Positions 7,735-15,861 of a stretch of DNA of 64,000 bases are shown piece by piece. The position numbers were made by a program, and so were the translations under genes. The notes under the pieces are model-generated. The model did not search any database. It saw only the letters and a list, made by a program, of their open reading frames with translations, and was not told where the DNA came from. Every line of letters begins with the position of its first letter. The stretch's first letter is position 1. Origin of the DNA: CAYYYG01 sp964490875 (GTDB lineage Bacteria; Patescibacteriota; Microgenomatia; UBA1406; GWC2-37-13); contig CAZBEF010000003.1 of assembly GCA_964490875.1 (NCBI GenBank), forward strand, positions 62,001 to 126,000. The letters are read 5' to 3'.

Positions 7735-10095
7735 ATGGCGAAGCATGAATACAAACCGTTATCCATCGAACAATTGAGGCTAATTCGCATTCCAAAAGCA
7801 GATATTCTTCCCTATGCGGGGTATGGCAAGCAGGATGTTACTTTAGAGGTTCAACCTCTAGATGATTCCTGGATTGCCGATAACGCAAGATCAGTAGATG
7901 AAGTTGATATGGCTGTTGAAAGAAGATTACAAGAAGTTCAACTATCTATACGAGTTCCTCAGGATTCATTAATTGCAAAAAATTATGGTATAGAGCATCC
8001 AGTATTAGGGGAGATGGAAAGGATTATTGCATACTCAGAGGTTGTTCAGGATGCTGCATATAGTCAACGACATAATAATAGTCAGGCTGCAAGTTTGCGA
8101 AGAGAATACGAGGCGAATAAAGAACTACTGAAAGCTAGAATTGGAGCACGGAAAGATGGTATTTCAAAAGGTAAATACCAGCAACTTATTACACAACAGG
8201 GTAAAGAACTTGAAGGACAGGTTTTCCCATATTCCAGAAAGGCAGAAGCTGCAGGGCAAGTTCGCGATCTTATTTTAAGAAAATTTGTTTTGGAATTTTT
8301 TTCAGCAAACCCTGATCAGAATAATGATCAAGGTACAATGATTACTAGGTTTAGTACCTATATAGCACACATTTATGGTATGACTACTGAAAGAAATCCT
8401 CAGATTTTAGATTTTATTCATGAAGTTTCAGACTACTTACGGAGAACTCAGGATAAGCACCTGTTACAAAAATTCCGATATAAACCTACAGCAAATCTCT
8501 CAGGAGCTAAATCAGATTTTCAAATAATGTCTACCGTTCAAGATTGGGTTTTTCAGCCAGAAGCAGCTTTGTCAGAACTACAATGTCAATCAGAGTTTAG
8601 ACGTCTTGGGATGAATATGATACTTTTTTTGCAGAAACAAGCAAGATTTAAATCAACAAGACCTGAATTATCCGATACTGATATACCTCATCTCAGTTTA
8701 ATATACGATCTCATTAACACTACACTATCAAGAGGTAAGATATCAGACTATAAAAAGTTAAGACAGTTACTGGACTCGGAATTTGCAGATTTTGTAGAAG
8801 ACAGAGCTATAAAGAATGAATTAACTAGAGTTTATGATAGAGTAAATCGGGTTTACGATCAGCCGGAATTCATACTCGATATGAATATGGGTGCATCTAA
8901 CGGTACGGAAAAAAAATTAGAATTGCCGCAAGGGTTTATAGATTTTATTACAAGCCCAGAATATAGAATGACATCTGCATTAGCGACAATTGACAACTCA
9001 ATGTATGGAGCAAATGATTTTATAAGATCAAGGGCTCTTGCTCGATTAAGAAGTCAATGGGATACTGTGCAAAAAAGTCGAAGTAAAAGATATAGTAACG
9101 AAGATATATTAATTTTAAATACGGTTTTTCAACAGATGTATTCGTTCATTAGAGATCAGGAAACATATCATGAAGTTGGTATAGATTTTGACATATTTGA
9201 TTTTTTACAAAGAAATACAAGCCTCATTGATCGTTATCAGGATAAGATTGCAGGGGTTGCATCAGAACCATTTGAAAAAAGAGAAAGGGATTTTCAAACA
9301 AGAGCAAAAGTAATCAAAGTATCGAGCTCAACAAAAGAGATGAAGGAGCATTTTTTAACTTCAGATTATTTGGCTTCATTCTGGTATGAAGAACTAGGTG
9401 ATGATGCGAGAAGGACAATTGAAAGGACAGAAAGAGAAAATGTACATTTATGGAGAGAGGTTCTTGATAATCCGATTTGGTTTGTTTCACCAAGAGGGGA
9501 CAAATTTATTGGAGAAGATGATCCTCAGTTAGTTTCAAAGGCAATAGAATCGCTTACAGTCCGTATAGATAAAGCTCATCCGAGAGAACATAAAGTAATC
9601 TTAATGATTGCACAAGTGCAGGAACCACTTGAGTTCTGGCTTGATACGAATAGACAATTGTTAAATAGTTCTCGCAGATTAGTAAATGTAGATACTGCAG
9701 TGATGCAAGTTTTTACTAATGCATTACTCAAAAGATTATACTATATTACTTCCGGTTTATTATCTACCGATCAGGAACAAGAACGTAAAATAGCTGGAGA
9801 GGGAGATAAAGTTCCTTATAGAAGAGCTTATTATAGAATAATGGAATCAACAGATACAAGACCAATAACAATGCGATCTCCTGGTGCACAAACTCATGCC
9901 AAAGAAGTTTTGGAAGAGTATGGAATAGATATTTACAATGAAATTCAAAGAAGAAGAGATGCACGTACATTGCGACCGGATCAATATTTAACATTTGTTC
10001 GCGAAACCGGTGGAGAAAATTTTGCAAGAAATGTGCTTCCAAATATTATCAAATATGACCCGATGGCAATAGATATTCCAGTTGAAGAAGGGTAA
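7735..10095 (+). CDS. Large hypothetical cytosolic protein, 786 residues
   Basis: An intact frame, mostly helical and charged, with no signal peptide and no motif that I recognise. Helical segments rich in Arg/Lys/Glu dominate, for example QAASLRREYEANKELLKAR near 130 and KKLELPQGFIDFITSPEYRM near 400. The likely promoter is TTTACC, 16 bases, TATAAT, about 35 bases before the ATG. There is no Shine-Dalgarno. It shares base composition, size and isolation with the 708-residue gene upstream, but I see no clear sequence identity between them. The downstream DHODH operon has its own regulated promoter, so this gene is probably a separate unit. Confidence 0.7.
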   Translation: MAKHEYKPLSIEQLRLIRIPKADILPYAGYGKQDVTLEVQPLDDSWIADNARSVDEVDMAVERRLQEVQLSIRVPQDSLIAKNYGIEHPVLGEMERIIAYSEVVQDAAYSQRHNNSQAASLRREYEANKELLKARIGARKDGISKGKYQQLITQQGKELEGQVFPYSRKAEAAGQVRDLILRKFVLEFFSANPDQNNDQGTMITRFSTYIAHIYGMTTERNPQILDFIHEVSDYLRRTQDKHLLQKFRYKPTANLSGAKSDFQIMSTVQDWVFQPEAALSELQCQSEFRRLGMNMILFLQKQARFKSTRPELSDTDIPHLSLIYDLINTTLSRGKISDYKKLRQLLDSEFADFVEDRAIKNELTRVYDRVNRVYDQPEFILDMNMGASNGTEKKLELPQGFIDFITSPEYRMTSALATIDNSMYGANDFIRSRALARLRSQWDTVQKSRSKRYSNEDILILNTVFQQMYSFIRDQETYHEVGIDFDIFDFLQRNTSLIDRYQDKIAGVASEPFEKRERDFQTRAKVIKVSSSTKEMKEHFLTSDYLASFWYEELGDDARRTIERTERENVHLWREVLDNPIWFVSPRGDKFIGEDDPQLVSKAIESLTVRIDKAHPREHKVILMIAQVQEPLEFWLDTNRQLLNSSRRLVNVDTAVMQVFTNALLKRLYYITSGLLSTDQEQERKIAGEGDKVPYRRAYYRIMESTDTRPITMRSPGAQTHAKEVLEEYGIDIYNEIQRRRDARTLRPDQYLTFVRETGGENFARNVLPNIIKYDPMAIDIPVEEG

Positions 10096-10114
10096 TGCTA
10101 CGAAAACATTAAAC

Positions 10115-10130
10115 TGTGACTCCAGTCACT
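10115..10130. promoter_or_regulatory. Predicted Crp-type operator of the VKOR-DHODH operon
   Basis: TGTGA-CTCCAG-TCACT differs from the Crp consensus TGTGA-N6-TCACA at one base and contains the inverted repeat GTGAC-TCCA-GTCAC. The -10 box TACAAT lies at 10152-10157. Its 3' end is 34.5 bp from the operator centre, which puts the centre at -41.5 from the predicted start at 10164. This is the classic class II activation position and is identical to the spacing at pflB. Confidence 0.75.
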
Positions 10131-10162
10131 GTTGTTAGCTGTGATGTTTATTACAATAAAGC

Positions 10163-10549
10163 ATGACTTTTTCTATACTCCTCACATGGTTTCTTTTTAT
10201 TCCAATCCCAATTATTAACGGATTCTTCCGGGAAAAATATATTAAAAAATACACCAAAGAAATCACAGCACATCAGATAAGTACCATTATATTATCTGCT
10301 GCCTTTCTGGCATTTGTACCGGTCACGGCCCGTTCATTCATCAGCACTGCATCGAATATTGAATTACTCGTTGTTGGTCTTTCATGGGTAGATCTTACGA
10401 TACTTTTTGAGTTTGGTGTCGGTCACTATATCATCAAATCTCCCTGGGAAAAAATACTTGCAGACTACAATATCATGAAGGGAAGAATCTGGATGCTATT
10501 TCTTTTAGTAGAGTTGCTTGCGCCATTTATAGTTAGGATGTTTGTATGA
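10163..10549 (+). CDS. Four-helix membrane protein, partner of VKOR-DHODH
   Basis: 128 residues with four hydrophobic segments. The motifs INGFFRE and AHQIST, the stretch LTILFEFGVGHYI, and SPWEKILADYNIMKGRIW resemble a widespread family of roughly 130-residue membrane proteins that I cannot name with certainty. Conserved charged residues (Arg23, Glu24, the Glu in FEF, Asp in DYN, Arg in GRIW) lie near the membrane. TACAAT ends 5 bases before the ATG, predicting a leaderless mRNA under the Crp-type site. The stop overlaps the start of the next gene as ATGA, so the two proteins are probably made together and may interact. A redox or quinone-related role is inference from context only. Confidence 0.75.
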   Translation: MTFSILLTWFLFIPIPIINGFFREKYIKKYTKEITAHQISTIILSAAFLAFVPVTARSFISTASNIELLVVGLSWVDLTILFEFGVGHYIIKSPWEKILADYNIMKGRIWMLFLLVELLAPFIVRMFV

Positions 10550-12075
10550 TTATTTTACTTCTTTTTTCCGTACTTGGAATACTAGACGCATCGTACTTAA
10601 CCTACGAACATTTCTCAAAAAACATTCCGCCATGTTCTGAATCCATTTTCGTTGACTGCGGCAAAGTATTAGACAGCAGTTATGCAGAAGTTTTTGGGGT
10701 GCCTCTTGCTTTAATCGGCGTTATTTTCTACAGTCTTGTTCTGCTATCGGCAGTAAGTATTATTATCTCGCAAAAAAGAATTGGGGCTTATGCACTTCTT
10801 ATTTTAACCATGGGCGGAATTCTGGGCTCGGCATATTTTGTATATTTGCAGCTTATTGTCATCAAATCAATTTGCTTGTATTGTATGGCTTCTGCAGTAA
10901 TAAGTTCCATCTTATTTTTTATTGCACAGATAATCTATCGTGCCGAACGCCGCGTTCTCATTTTAAAATGTATAGAACTTAAATATCGGTACATACTCAA
11001 GCCGGTATTTTTTCTTATCAATCCCGAATTTGTTCACAACCGTATGACATTTTTTGGCGAACAAATGGGAAAAACAATCTTTACTCAGAAAGTATTCTCG
11101 ACTGTCTTTGAATATAAAAATCCGGTGCTTCGGCAGGAAGTGGCCGGAATTGAATTCCGAAACCCAATCGGTTTGGCAGCAGGGTTCGACTACGAAGCAA
11201 AACTCACACAAATTCTGCATGCAGTGGGATTCGGCTTCCAGACGGTCGGAACTATTACTAATATGCCCTACGAAGGCAATCCAAAACCATTGCTGGGAAG
11301 GCTTCCCCAGTCTCGATCTCTGATGGTGAATAAGGGTTTCAAAAATCCGGGAGTAAGAAAAATAATTAGCAAATTGTCGGGCCGGCACTTTAAAATTCCG
11401 GTTGGCATCAGCATCGGCCGCACCAATACCTTAGAACTTAAAACGCAGAAAGACAGTATAACGGACATTATCAAAGCCTTCACCAGGCTTGAACGATCGC
11501 GTGTTGATAATTCGTATTACGAGTTAAATATAAGCTGCCCCAATTTGTACGGAGATATTACTTTTTATCCTCCGAAAAATCTGAAAGAACTTTTAGTGGA
11601 AGTAGACAAACTGCATCTGAAAAAGCCTTTATTCGTCAAAATGCCGATTGAGAAATCCAATGAAGAAGTTATGGAAATGCTGGAGGTTATTGCAAAACAT
11701 AGTCCGGCGGGTGTAATTTTCGGCAACCTGCAGAAAAATAGAAAGGACAAGTCGTTTATTCAAAACGAAGTGAGGCAGTTTAAGGTGGGCAACTTCAGCG
11801 GAAAACCTACGTATGATCGGTCTAACGAACTTATTCGCTTATCGTATCGTCATTATCATGATCGGTTAACTATCTTCGGATGCGGGGGAGTATTCAGCGG
11901 GGCAGATGCATATCGAAAGATTACTTTGGGAGCTTCGTTAGTCCAGCTTATAACCGGTATGATATTTATGGGGCCGCAACTTATTGCCCAGATAAACATT
12001 CAACTTTCAGAATACTTAAAAAATGATGGACTCGTATATATCTCCGAAGCAGTTGGAATTCATAACAAAAGGTAG
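10546..12075 (+). CDS. pyrD: Fusion of vitamin K epoxide reductase (VKOR) domain and dihydroorotate dehydrogenase
   Basis: 509 residues in one continuous frame. Residues 1-140 form a four-helix VKOR domain with the loop cysteines C30 and C38, Ser44/Ser45 and the active-site pair C110-L-Y-C113, so all four catalytic cysteines are present. Residues 155-495 form a dihydroorotate dehydrogenase. Class 2-like features are the INPEFVHNRM amphipathic entry, NPIGLAAGFD, the GNPKPLLGRLPQ loop, and GCGGVFSGADAY with a GASLVQLITG ending. The catalytic loop reads NISCPN, with Cys331 where class 2 enzymes have Ser and class 1 enzymes have Cys. DHODH makes orotate for UMP synthesis; class 2 enzymes pass electrons to membrane quinones, and bacterial VKOR passes thiol electrons to quinones. 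The fusion therefore probably sits on the inner membrane. It is coupled by ATGA overlap to the small membrane protein upstream. Both domains are clear; how the electrons flow is unknown. Confidence 0.9.
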   Translation: MIILLLFSVLGILDASYLTYEHFSKNIPPCSESIFVDCGKVLDSSYAEVFGVPLALIGVIFYSLVLLSAVSIIISQKRIGAYALLILTMGGILGSAYFVYLQLIVIKSICLYCMASAVISSILFFIAQIIYRAERRVLILKCIELKYRYILKPVFFLINPEFVHNRMTFFGEQMGKTIFTQKVFSTVFEYKNPVLRQEVAGIEFRNPIGLAAGFDYEAKLTQILHAVGFGFQTVGTITNMPYEGNPKPLLGRLPQSRSLMVNKGFKNPGVRKIISKLSGRHFKIPVGISIGRTNTLELKTQKDSITDIIKAFTRLERSRVDNSYYELNISCPNLYGDITFYPPKNLKELLVEVDKLHLKKPLFVKMPIEKSNEEVMEMLEVIAKHSPAGVIFGNLQKNRKDKSFIQNEVRQFKVGNFSGKPTYDRSNELIRLSYRHYHDRLTIFGCGGVFSGADAYRKITLGASLVQLITGMIFMGPQLIAQINIQLSEYLKNDGLVYISEAVGIHNKR

Positions 12076-12078
12076 GTT

Positions 12079-12729
12079 TTATTCTTCGGCAATCTTTTTC
12101 AGTTTTTCTAAATCATGGAGCATTATCCGCTGCCGATGGGTGCTTACCAGGCCGCTTTTCAAAAGTTTTTCCCATTCCCGGCTTGCAGTCTCGCGGGAAA
12201 CACCGGCAATCGATGCCAGATCTCGATGAGTGAAATTATACTTAAAACGGCATATATTTTCGTCTTTTTCTCCAAAATGTCTTGCAAGAAATAACAATGT
12301 TGACGCCAGTCTTTTGCTTGCCGATTTTAATGCCAGATACTCGGCCCGCAACATAAACTTGTCCAATCCGTTTAATAATCTGCTCGTGAGATCGAATAAC
12401 ACATCAGGGTTTGCTTTCAGAAAAGCGGTCACTTCTGCTTTAGGAGCAATATAAACCTCTGTATCAATCAACGCTTCATAATAGTATCGATTTTCAACAT
12501 CAGAAATAACCGATGCCATGGGAAAGTATGAACGAGGAGCATAAATGTGGAGAGTAAATTCAATGCCTTCATCGGTTAGATTATAGTTTCGAACATATCC
12601 GGATTTTATGTAGTATGCTTTGGCATTTGTCTCGTCCGGGTGCATAACAGTATCGCCCTTTTTATATTTTTTATATTCAAAACGGGCGAAAAATTCTTCT
12701 ACCTTTTGCTGAAGTACCAGATTTTGCAT
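12079..12729 (-). CDS. Crp/Fnr-family transcription regulator
   Basis: 216 residues: an N-terminal cyclic-nucleotide-type beta barrel (about 20-110), a long dimer helix, and a C-terminal winged helix. The recognition helix VSRETASRE aligns with that of E. coli CRP, with R179, E180 and R184 at the positions of R180, E181 and R185 that read TGTGA. Only one Cys (C160) is present, so the Fnr iron-sulfur cluster is not supported. Conserved cAMP-pocket residues are not obvious either, so the signal is unknown. TATAAT ends 7 bases before this ATG, making M28 of the longer frame the likely start and the mRNA leaderless. It lies between two promoters with matching TGTGA-N6-TCAC(A/T) boxes, 3 bases from the convergent DHODH stop and just downstream of pflA. 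Confidence 0.9.
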   Translation of the reverse strand: MQNLVLQQKVEEFFARFEYKKYKKGDTVMHPDETNAKAYYIKSGYVRNYNLTDEGIEFTLHIYAPRSYFPMASVISDVENRYYYEALIDTEVYIAPKAEVTAFLKANPDVLFDLTSRLLNGLDKFMLRAEYLALKSASKRLASTLLFLARHFGEKDENICRFKYNFTHRDLASIAGVSRETASREWEKLLKSGLVSTHRQRIMLHDLEKLKKIAEE

Positions 12730-12754
12730 AAATAGTATTATACCGTATTGAAAG

Positions 12755-13480
12755 TTATCTGACATATACAGATGAAAAATATTGTTTAAATATTTCGGAA
12801 GCAGTGTCAATCTGTTTGGTATTTGGAGGATTAACGCCTGCTAATTTATAATTTATGCCCATTTCCTTATATTTATAGACTCCATACGTATGATAGGGGA
12901 GAATCTCTACCCGCTCCACATTTTCGTATCCGGTGAATGCTTCGCCCCACTCATGCAGATAACGAATTTGATCGGTGAATCCAGGCACCAGTACATACCG
13001 CAGCCAGACTGGCTTTTTGATTTCTTTTAAATATGCTGCAAACTGAAGCGTAGGGCTATTATTCATTCCGGTAACCACCCGGTGCATAAGCGGATTAATA
13101 TGTTTTACATCAAGCAGAACAAGATCGGTATATTCAAGAAGTTTTTTTGTGTCGTTGTCGAAAATATAACCATTGGTATCGAGTGCGGTATGAACTCCGC
13201 GCAGTTTGGCCGCTTTAAACAGTTTTGTCAGTTCTTTCCGTTGAACAAGCGGTTCGCCTCCGGAAACAGTAAGGCCGCCTTTTTTTTTGAAGTAGGGCAT
13301 TTCGCTGTCCAGATAGGTCAGAACTTTTTCTACTGATAATGATTGTCCGCCTTTTAAGTCCCATGTGTCGGGGTTATGGCAGTAAACACAGCGGAAATGG
13401 CAGCCCTGTAAGAATACTACCAGACGGATGCCGGGCCCTTCGTGAGTTCCGAATGTTTCTATTGAATGGACTTTTAACAT
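12755..13480 (-). CDS. pflA: Pyruvate formate-lyase activating enzyme (radical SAM)
   Basis: 241 residues, a typical PflA length. The radical-SAM cluster motif is C27-HFR-C31-VY-C34, which binds the 4Fe-4S cluster and SAM. GGLTVSGGEPL (SAM-binding GGE), ALDTNGY and LLDVKHI follow in the expected order. The enzyme installs the glycyl radical on PflB. It is separated from pflB by 128 bases that hold a palindromic repeat, so transcription may run through the repeat. The Crp-type gene follows 25 bases downstream with its own promoter. Confidence 0.95.
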   Translation of the reverse strand: MLKVHSIETFGTHEGPGIRLVVFLQGCHFRCVYCHNPDTWDLKGGQSLSVEKVLTYLDSEMPYFKKKGGLTVSGGEPLVQRKELTKLFKAAKLRGVHTALDTNGYIFDNDTKKLLEYTDLVLLDVKHINPLMHRVVTGMNNSPTLQFAAYLKEIKKPVWLRYVLVPGFTDQIRYLHEWGEAFTGYENVERVEILPYHTYGVYKYKEMGINYKLAGVNPPNTKQIDTASEIFKQYFSSVYVR

Positions 13481-13490
13481 AGGTGAAAAA

Positions 13491-13598
13491 CGTCATTGCG
13501 AGGAACGAAGTGACGAAGCAATCCCATTACCACCACGCCGTTGGTTTGGTTCAGACGGGATTGCTTCACTCGCGACTTCGTCGCGGTTCGCAATGACG
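13491..13598. repeat. Palindromic repeat, family A, copy 1 (CGTCATTGCG type)
   Basis: 108 bp with terminal inverted repeats CGTCATTGCGAGGA / TTCGCAATGACG and subterminal GAAGCAATCCC / GGGATTGCTTC. The centre contains CCACGCCGTTGGTTTGG. It lies between pflB and pflA on the same transcript path. Two further copies occur at 52415 and 54263. No open frame is present. Confidence 0.85.
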
Positions 13599-13608
13599 AT
13601 TTATTTAT

Positions 13609-15801
13609 TTACATCTTCTCAAAAAACGTCCGCGACAAAACTTCCTGCTGCTGCTCGCGAGTCAGTTTTATGAAATTCACCGCATACCCCGAAACACGGA
13701 TCGTTAACTGTGGATATTCTTCCGGATGTTCCATGGCTTTCATCAAAGTATCCCGATTGAGAACATTTACATTTAGATGATGGGCTTTTTTGGCAAAGTA
13801 TCCGTCAAACAACGCAGTTAAATTATCCAGCCGTTCTTCTTGAGTCGATCCTAAGGCTTTTGGAACAACACTGAACGTGTTGGAAATTCCATCTCTTGCA
13901 TATTTATAGGGAATTTTGGCAACCGAATTTAATGATGCGATGGCTCCATGAGTATCGCGGCCGTGCATGGGGTTGGCGCCAGGCGCATATGGTTCGCCGG
14001 CTTTTCGGCCGTCTGGCGTTGCGCCTGTTTTTTTTCCATAAACTACGTTTGATGTAATTGTCAGGACGGATAATGTCGGTCTTGCATTGCGGTAGATATG
14101 ATGTTTGGCAAGTTCGCGGTTGAATTGTTTCACCAGTTCTACTGCGATAGAATCCACCCGTTCATCATCGTTTCCATATTTGGGATAATCGCCGGTGATT
14201 TTGAAATCTTTCGTAATGCCGTTTTCGTCGCGGATTGCTTCTACTTTGGCATACTTAATTGCCGATAGGGAATCGGCGGCTACCGAAAGTCCGGCAATAC
14301 CAAATGCCATCACCCGCTCCACATCGGTGTCCAAAAGAGCCATCTGCGCCCGTTCATAATAATATTTATCATGCATGTAATGAATTACATTCATCGCATT
14401 CACATATACTTTTGCAACATAGGCCATTGTTTTTTTGAAGTTCGCCATCACTTCGTCATATTCCAGCACATTGTTTTTTATCGGCTGAATCTTATCTACC
14501 AGAACTATTCCTTTGTTTTCATCGCGTCCCTGATTTAAAGCAAGAAGCAGCGTCTTTCCCAAATTACAGCGGGCGCCGAAAAACTGCATCTGTCTGCCCG
14601 TTTTCATCTGAGAAACGCAGCAGCTTATTCCGTAATCATCGCATTCCGAAATCGGCCGCATCACATCGTCATTCTCATATTGAATTGCCGAAGTGTCCAT
14701 GGAAACCTTGGCGCAGAACCGCTTAAAATTTTCCGGCAGATTTTTAGACCATAGAACAGTTAAATTTGGCTCTGGAGAAGGCCCGAGATTATAAAGAGTC
14801 TGCAAAAATCTGAACGTGGTTTTTGTTACTTTATGTTTACCGTTGTTCCACATGCCGCCCAGCGATTCGGTAAGCCAGGTAGGGTCGCCGGAAAACAGTG
14901 CGTCGTATTCGGACATTCTTAAGTGCCGGATTAATCTCAGTTTTATCACAAACTGATCAACTAACTCTTGTGCTTCTTCTTCGGTTAACTTTCCTGCGGC
15001 GATATCTTTTTCAATAAAAATATCAAAAAACCCGCTGACATTTCCCAAGCTCATAGCCGCGCCGTCTTGCTCTTTCAATGCCGCAAGGTAGGCAAAATAT
15101 GTCCATTGAATAGCTTCTTTGGCGTTTGTCGCGGGAAGTTTAATATCATAACCATATGTCTCGGCCATTTCTTTAATCATCTTCAAAGCCTTAATCTGTT
15201 CACTCACTTCTTCGCGCAGCCTAATAACATCGTCTGTCATCGCACCATCAATTTCTGCCAGGTCTTTCGTCTTTTCTTCGATCAAATGATCAATTCCATA
15301 CAAAGCAACCCGCCGATAGTCGCCGATTATTCTTCCGCGGGCATAATTGTCCGGCAGGCCGGTTATCACACCAACCGAGCGGTAATGTTTCATTTCTTTC
15401 GTATATGCATCAAACACACCATCGTTGTGAGATTTGCGATATTTGGTAAACAGTTCAACAACAGCAGGCGAGAGCGTCCGGCCTTTTTCTTCACAGGCCT
15501 TCTGGACAACTCGAACACCGCCATACGGTTTAATTCCGCGCTTAAGCGGAGCATCGGTCTGCAGGCCAACTATTACTTCAAGATCTTTCTGAATATATCC
15601 GGCTTTATGGCTCGTAATTGTCGAGATTGTTTCGGTATCAATGTCCAGCACGCCGTTTGCAGCGCGTTCTTTTTTCAGCAAATCCTGACAGATTTTCCAC
15701 AAGGCTTTGGTTTTTGCTGTAGGCCCTTTCAAGAAACTCTCGTCGCCATTGTATGGTTTTAGGTTGGTTAAAATAAAAGCTCGCACGTTTATAGTTTTCA
15801 T
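13609..15801 (-). CDS. pflB: Pyruvate formate-lyase (glycyl radical enzyme)
   Basis: 730 residues, close to E. coli PflB (760). The adjacent catalytic cysteines C394-C395 lie in YGISCCVSQMKTG, and the glycyl-radical site G705 lies in RVSGYAVNF near the C-terminus. The enzyme converts pyruvate and CoA to acetyl-CoA and formate. Both catalytic cysteines mark a true PFL rather than a diol dehydratase relative. The ATG at 15801 is preceded by TACAAT (15815-15810) 8 bases away and by a perfect TGTGA-N6-TCACA box centred at -41.5. pflA and the Crp-type gene follow downstream on the same strand. The pair implies anaerobic sugar or pyruvate fermentation. Confidence 0.97.
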   Translation of the reverse strand: MKTINVRAFILTNLKPYNGDESFLKGPTAKTKALWKICQDLLKKERAANGVLDIDTETISTITSHKAGYIQKDLEVIVGLQTDAPLKRGIKPYGGVRVVQKACEEKGRTLSPAVVELFTKYRKSHNDGVFDAYTKEMKHYRSVGVITGLPDNYARGRIIGDYRRVALYGIDHLIEEKTKDLAEIDGAMTDDVIRLREEVSEQIKALKMIKEMAETYGYDIKLPATNAKEAIQWTYFAYLAALKEQDGAAMSLGNVSGFFDIFIEKDIAAGKLTEEEAQELVDQFVIKLRLIRHLRMSEYDALFSGDPTWLTESLGGMWNNGKHKVTKTTFRFLQTLYNLGPSPEPNLTVLWSKNLPENFKRFCAKVSMDTSAIQYENDDVMRPISECDDYGISCCVSQMKTGRQMQFFGARCNLGKTLLLALNQGRDENKGIVLVDKIQPIKNNVLEYDEVMANFKKTMAYVAKVYVNAMNVIHYMHDKYYYERAQMALLDTDVERVMAFGIAGLSVAADSLSAIKYAKVEAIRDENGITKDFKITGDYPKYGNDDERVDSIAVELVKQFNRELAKHHIYRNARPTLSVLTITSNVVYGKKTGATPDGRKAGEPYAPGANPMHGRDTHGAIASLNSVAKIPYKYARDGISNTFSVVPKALGSTQEERLDNLTALFDGYFAKKAHHLNVNVLNRDTLMKAMEHPEEYPQLTIRVSGYAVNFIKLTREQQQEVLSRTFFEKM

Positions 15802-15809
15802 AGACTTTA

Positions 15810-15815
15810 ATTGTA
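15810..15815 (-). promoter_or_regulatory. -10 box of the pflB promoter
   Basis: TACAAT on the minus strand, 8 bases before the pflB ATG, so the predicted start of transcription is near 15803 and the leader is 1-2 bases. No good -35 hexamer is seen; the position is occupied by the Crp-type box, as expected for an activator-dependent promoter. The same hexamer and spacing are found at the VKOR-DHODH operon. Confidence 0.65.
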
Positions 15816-15836
15816 AGAAACTATCGCAGAAATCTA

Positions 15837-15852
15837 TGTGACCAACATCACA
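15837..15852. promoter_or_regulatory. Predicted Crp-type operator of pflB
   Basis: Read on the plus strand it is TGTGA-CCAACA-TCACA, a perfect match to the two half sites of the Crp consensus. Its centre (15844.5) is 34.5 bp from the 3' end of the -10 box and 41.5 bp from the predicted start of transcription. It lies in the 60-base gap between pflB and the convergent-side end of the histidine kinase gene. Confidence 0.8.
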
Positions 15853-15861
15853 ATATTGAGG

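Noticed and set aside
13491..13598. Insertion sequence
   Set aside because: Terminal inverted repeats are present, but there is no transposase frame and the length is only 108 bp.
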